From an uncultured Hyphomicrobiales bacterium (GTDB lineage Bacteria; Pseudomonadota; Alphaproteobacteria; Rhizobiales; Devosiaceae): a stretch of 64,000 bases of DNA. The notes beneath the pieces are model-generated. The model was given only the letters and a program-made list of their open reading frames with translations. It made no database searches and had not been told where the DNA came from. Of this stretch, positions 61,728 through 64,000 are shown piece after piece (positions within the stretch are counted from its first letter, which is position 1; each line of letters begins with the position of its first letter). The stretch spans positions 62,001 to 126,000 of the forward strand of contig CAIKKY010000006.1 of NCBI GenBank assembly GCA_903828145.1, in the 5' to 3' direction. The position numbers and the translations under genes were made by a program.

Positions 61728-62282
61728 ATGAACATGTCCACACTTTTTGATGCCCGCTCGGGCGCCGCTCCGGTGCTGGACCGGCTCCATACCCCGGAAA
61801 CCGCGCCGGGAGTGACCTTTGATCTGGCCGACCCCGTGCTCGGGGCCAAGCTCGCGGCGCTCTGGGCCGTGCATCCGCGCAGCATGGCGGCCGAAACCTA
61901 TCCCGTACTGGTGACGGATCGCGCGATCACCGATCGGGCTGTTACGGACACGGCGCGCCACGTGCTGCGCATTGATGCGCCCGAGGCCGGGGTGAACACA
62001 CTCGCCACCCGCGATGCCAACCTAATCCTCGCCGCCGTATCGCTGGTCGCCAGCGGCAATACGCTGAGCCCCACGCCGCGGCCCACCCATGTGCGGCTCT
62101 CCGCCCGCGAACGTGAAGTGGCCGCGCTCCTCATCGATGGCGCGTCGAACAAGCACATTGCCCGCGCGCTCGATATTTCGGTGCATACGGCCAAATTCCA
62201 CGTCGCCGCGTTGCTGCAGAAGCTGAGTGCCCGAAATCGGGCCGATGCCGTCGCCGTGCTGCTCAAAGATCGGCTGATTTAG
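61728..62282 (+). CDS. LuxR-type HTH regulator without canonical receiver
   Basis: A 184-residue protein whose C-terminal part from about residue 122 is a standard LuxR HTH (RLSAREREVAALLIDGASNKHIARALDISVHTAKFHVAALLQKL). The first roughly 115 residues show no Asp-box or ligand-binding motif I can identify; only NLILAAVSLVASGNTLSP near 100 resembles the last helix of a receiver. It contains DRAITDRAVTDTA, a small internal duplication. ATG 61728 (MNMST) lacks a strong ribosome-binding site; the frame extends upstream to 61671. Divergent from the TIM-barrel isomerase gene. Confidence 0.75.
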   Translation: MNMSTLFDARSGAAPVLDRLHTPETAPGVTFDLADPVLGAKLAALWAVHPRSMAAETYPVLVTDRAITDRAVTDTARHVLRIDAPEAGVNTLATRDANLILAAVSLVASGNTLSPTPRPTHVRLSAREREVAALLIDGASNKHIARALDISVHTAKFHVAALLQKLSARNRADAVAVLLKDRLI

Positions 62283-62402
62283 TCCCAATTGCGCCGGTTC
62301 AGCCAAGGCCCGATGCACCATTTTGGGTGATCGCCGCCCTGAGGGGCTTGCCCTTGCGGCGGGCATGCGCCAGCCTTGCGGTGAGGGTCGGGGGCTAATG
62401 CC

Positions 62403-63299
62403 GTGCTGATTGTCTTCGATATCGGCGGGTCGCTCATCCGGGCGGCAGCAGGCACAAATGCCCTGGATCTGCGCTCGCTTGGCGAGTGCGCGACCCCGCT
62501 GGCCGATTATGCAGACTTCGTTGCGGCCCTCAGGACATTCCTGCCCCAAGACAAGCCCGATGCCGCCGTGAAGATTTCTATCACCGGCACCCTGGACCCT
62601 GAAACCGGCGAGATGACCGTCGCCAATATTCCCGCGCTCAATGGCCGTCGCCTCAAGGCCGACCTCGAGGCGGCGCTGGCGCGCAGCGTGGACATCGCCA
62701 ATGATGCCGATTGCTTTGCCCTTGCCGAGGCCCAACTGGGCGCTGGGGTGGGGCACCGTGTCGTCTTTGGCGCGATCCTCGGCTCAGGCGTGGGCGGCGG
62801 CCTGATCATCGATGGCCGCATTCACAGCGGTTCGCGGGGCGTAGCGGGCGAGTGGGGCCACGGGCCCATAGCCGCCACCTACATTGATGATCTGGACCTC
62901 GCCCTGCCGCGCTTTGCTTGCGGCTGCGGACTTAAAGGGTGCCTCGATACCATAGGCGGCGGCCCGGGCCTTACGACGCTCTACCACCACCTGACCGGCC
63001 ACACCCTTGAACCGGCTGCCATTGTCATGGCGTGGCGCGAAGGCGAGGCGCCGGCCGCGCGCGCCATAGCGGCGCATCGGGCGCTGCTCGCCCCGGCGCT
63101 CGCCATGGTCATCAATATTGTGGGGGCCGACATCGTGCCGGTCGGGGGCGGCCTTGGCCGGGCCCACGACCTGGTGTCGGGCCTTGATGAGGCCGTGCGC
63201 GCCCTGATGCTGCACCCCCCGGCGCGTCCGATCCTTGTGCCCGCCGCTGTTGATGTGCTGACCCCGGGCCTCGTCGGCGCGGCACTTCTGGGGGCGTGA
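62403..63299 (+). CDS. ROK-family sugar kinase
   Basis: A 298-residue ROK kinase. DIGGSLIRAA near residue 6 is the ATP motif (the second Gly-Thr is replaced by Gly-Ser), ANDADCFALAEAQLGAG near 99, GSGVGGGLIIDGRIHSG near 127, and EWGHGP plus CGCGLKGCLDT near 175 form the zinc site. The family phosphorylates N-acetylglucosamine, glucose or fructose; a NagK/fructokinase role is possible. GTG 62403. Precedes cutC by two bases. Confidence 0.87.
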   Translation: MLIVFDIGGSLIRAAAGTNALDLRSLGECATPLADYADFVAALRTFLPQDKPDAAVKISITGTLDPETGEMTVANIPALNGRRLKADLEAALARSVDIANDADCFALAEAQLGAGVGHRVVFGAILGSGVGGGLIIDGRIHSGSRGVAGEWGHGPIAATYIDDLDLALPRFACGCGLKGCLDTIGGGPGLTTLYHHLTGHTLEPAAIVMAWREGEAPAARAIAAHRALLAPALAMVINIVGADIVPVGGGLGRAHDLVSGLDEAVRALMLHPPARPILVPAAVDVLTPGLVGAALLGA

Positions 63300-63301
63300 T
63301 C

Positions 63302-64000
63302 ATGGTCCCGCAGCTCGAAATCTCCGTGGGCTGTGCCGACAGTCTCCATGCGGCCCTGACCGGGGGTGCCGACCGGATTGAACTCTGCTCGGCTTTCGAA
63401 CTCGGCGGCCTGACGCCGGGCCCCGGGCTGATGGCGCTGGCACGAAACGCGCCGGTGCCGATCCATGTGCTTATTCGGCCGCGCGCGGGGGATTTCTGCT
63501 TCAGCGCGTCAGAGATCGACGCCATGCTGGCCGATATTGCAGCGGTGCGCGCCGCCGGGCTCGCGGGGGTCGTCCTCGGCGCTGCAACACCCGATGGTTC
63601 GCTCGACGAGCCCGTCCTCACCCGGCTCATCGCCGCAGCCAAGGGCTTAGAGATCGGGCTGCACCGCGTGTTCGACTGTACGCCGGATGCCGATGCAGCG
63701 CTGGAAACCGCCATTCGCCTCGGGTTCCGGCACGTGCTGAGCTCGGGCGGCGCGACTACAGCCCTGGCTGGTGCGGACCAGCTTCGGCATCTTCATGCCC
63801 GGGCCAGCGGGCGGATCACCATCATGGCTGCCGCCGGCCTCTCGGCCGCAACGGCCCCGCTTCTCCTCGATAAAGTCCCGCTGGCGGCCCTTCACGCCTC
63901 GTGCAGCGTGGCGGGGGCAGCCCCTGATCCCCGCCATCTCGCGCTCGGCTTTGCCACCGGCCCGCGCCGCATCACCGACGCAGCAGCGGTTCGCGCCCTG
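63302..64000 (+). CDS. cutC: CutC family copper homeostasis protein, 3' end outside window
   Basis: 233 codons of a CutC TIM barrel, open to the right edge. LEISVGCADSLHAALTGGADRIELCSAFELGGLTPG at the start, VHVLIRPRAGDFCFS near 60, AGVVLGAATPDGSLDE near 92 and LHRVFDCTPDADAAL near 121 are the CutC signatures. The usual MAGGGV/MPGGGI glycine loop is MAAAGLS here (near 180). ATG 63302 is two bases after the ROK kinase stop, so translational coupling is likely. Incomplete at the window boundary. Confidence 0.88.
   Translation, partial: MVPQLEISVGCADSLHAALTGGADRIELCSAFELGGLTPGPGLMALARNAPVPIHVLIRPRAGDFCFSASEIDAMLADIAAVRAAGLAGVVLGAATPDGSLDEPVLTRLIAAAKGLEIGLHRVFDCTPDADAALETAIRLGFRHVLSSGGATTALAGADQLRHLHARASGRITIMAAAGLSAATAPLLLDKVPLAALHASCSVAGAAPDPRHLALGFATGPRRITDAAAVRAL

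Overview
The window looks like chromosomal DNA of a high-GC alphaproteobacterium, most likely Hyphomicrobiales and perhaps Devosia-like. Supporting features are the start of a GcrA-type cell-cycle regulator at the left edge, a SAM-II riboswitch before metZ, a Shemin-type 5-aminolevulinate synthase, a class I lysyl-tRNA synthetase, a CtrA-like TTAA-N7-TTAA box and FNR/FixK-type boxes. The genus is inference; no rRNA is present. I see no insertion sequence, prophage or CRISPR array.

Layout. 0-7.7 kb is housekeeping: gcrA (partial), argD-argF-hslO, metZ behind a SAM-II riboswitch and terminator, a long-form dCTP deaminase, an orphan HigA-like regulator and ppk2 behind an FNR-type box. About 7.7-32.2 kb is a sugar-acid catabolic island. 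It holds five enolase-superfamily (mandelate racemase type) proteins, two UxuA-like TIM-barrel proteins, an RraA-like aldolase broken by one extra base, an SDR, an NAD-dependent epimerase, a CBM9-like protein, a ribose/fructose-type ABC transporter, a five-gene oligopeptide-type ABC transporter (probably for oligosaccharides), an MHS-family carrier and one FCD-GntR regulator. A plausible flow is uptake, oxidation to aldonate or uronate, dehydration by parallel dehydratases to 2-keto-3-deoxy acids, then cleavage by an aldolase (RraA-like, or the DapA-family protein at 32.5 kb).

32.3-48.4 kb holds tRNA-Gly(CCC), a DapA-family lyase, a membrane protein, dadA, a cellulose-synthase-like glycosyltransferase, a family 3 binding protein, a TerB-like protein, lysS, an S24 repressor, a DUF952 protein, pyrD, the ligase-associated helicase with pdeM, and a TIGR02186/TauE pair. 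48.5-64 kb holds a 1054-residue SEL1/peptidoglycan-binding protein, a small repeat protein with a CtrA-like box, a NarL regulator facing a hybrid histidine kinase, mscL, a FixJ-like regulator with a degenerate receiver behind an 11-copy hexanucleotide repeat, hemA with an FNR-like box, an SDR, an OmpA-type lipoprotein, an L,D-transpeptidase, a TIM-barrel isomerase, a LuxR regulator, a ROK kinase and a partial cutC.

The points most worth a second look are the concentration of seven putative sugar-acid dehydratases with one local regulator, the frameshifted aldolase, the microsatellite next to a pseudo-receiver regulator, and the O2-responsive and CtrA-type boxes. All functional statements come from reading motifs; no database search was run.
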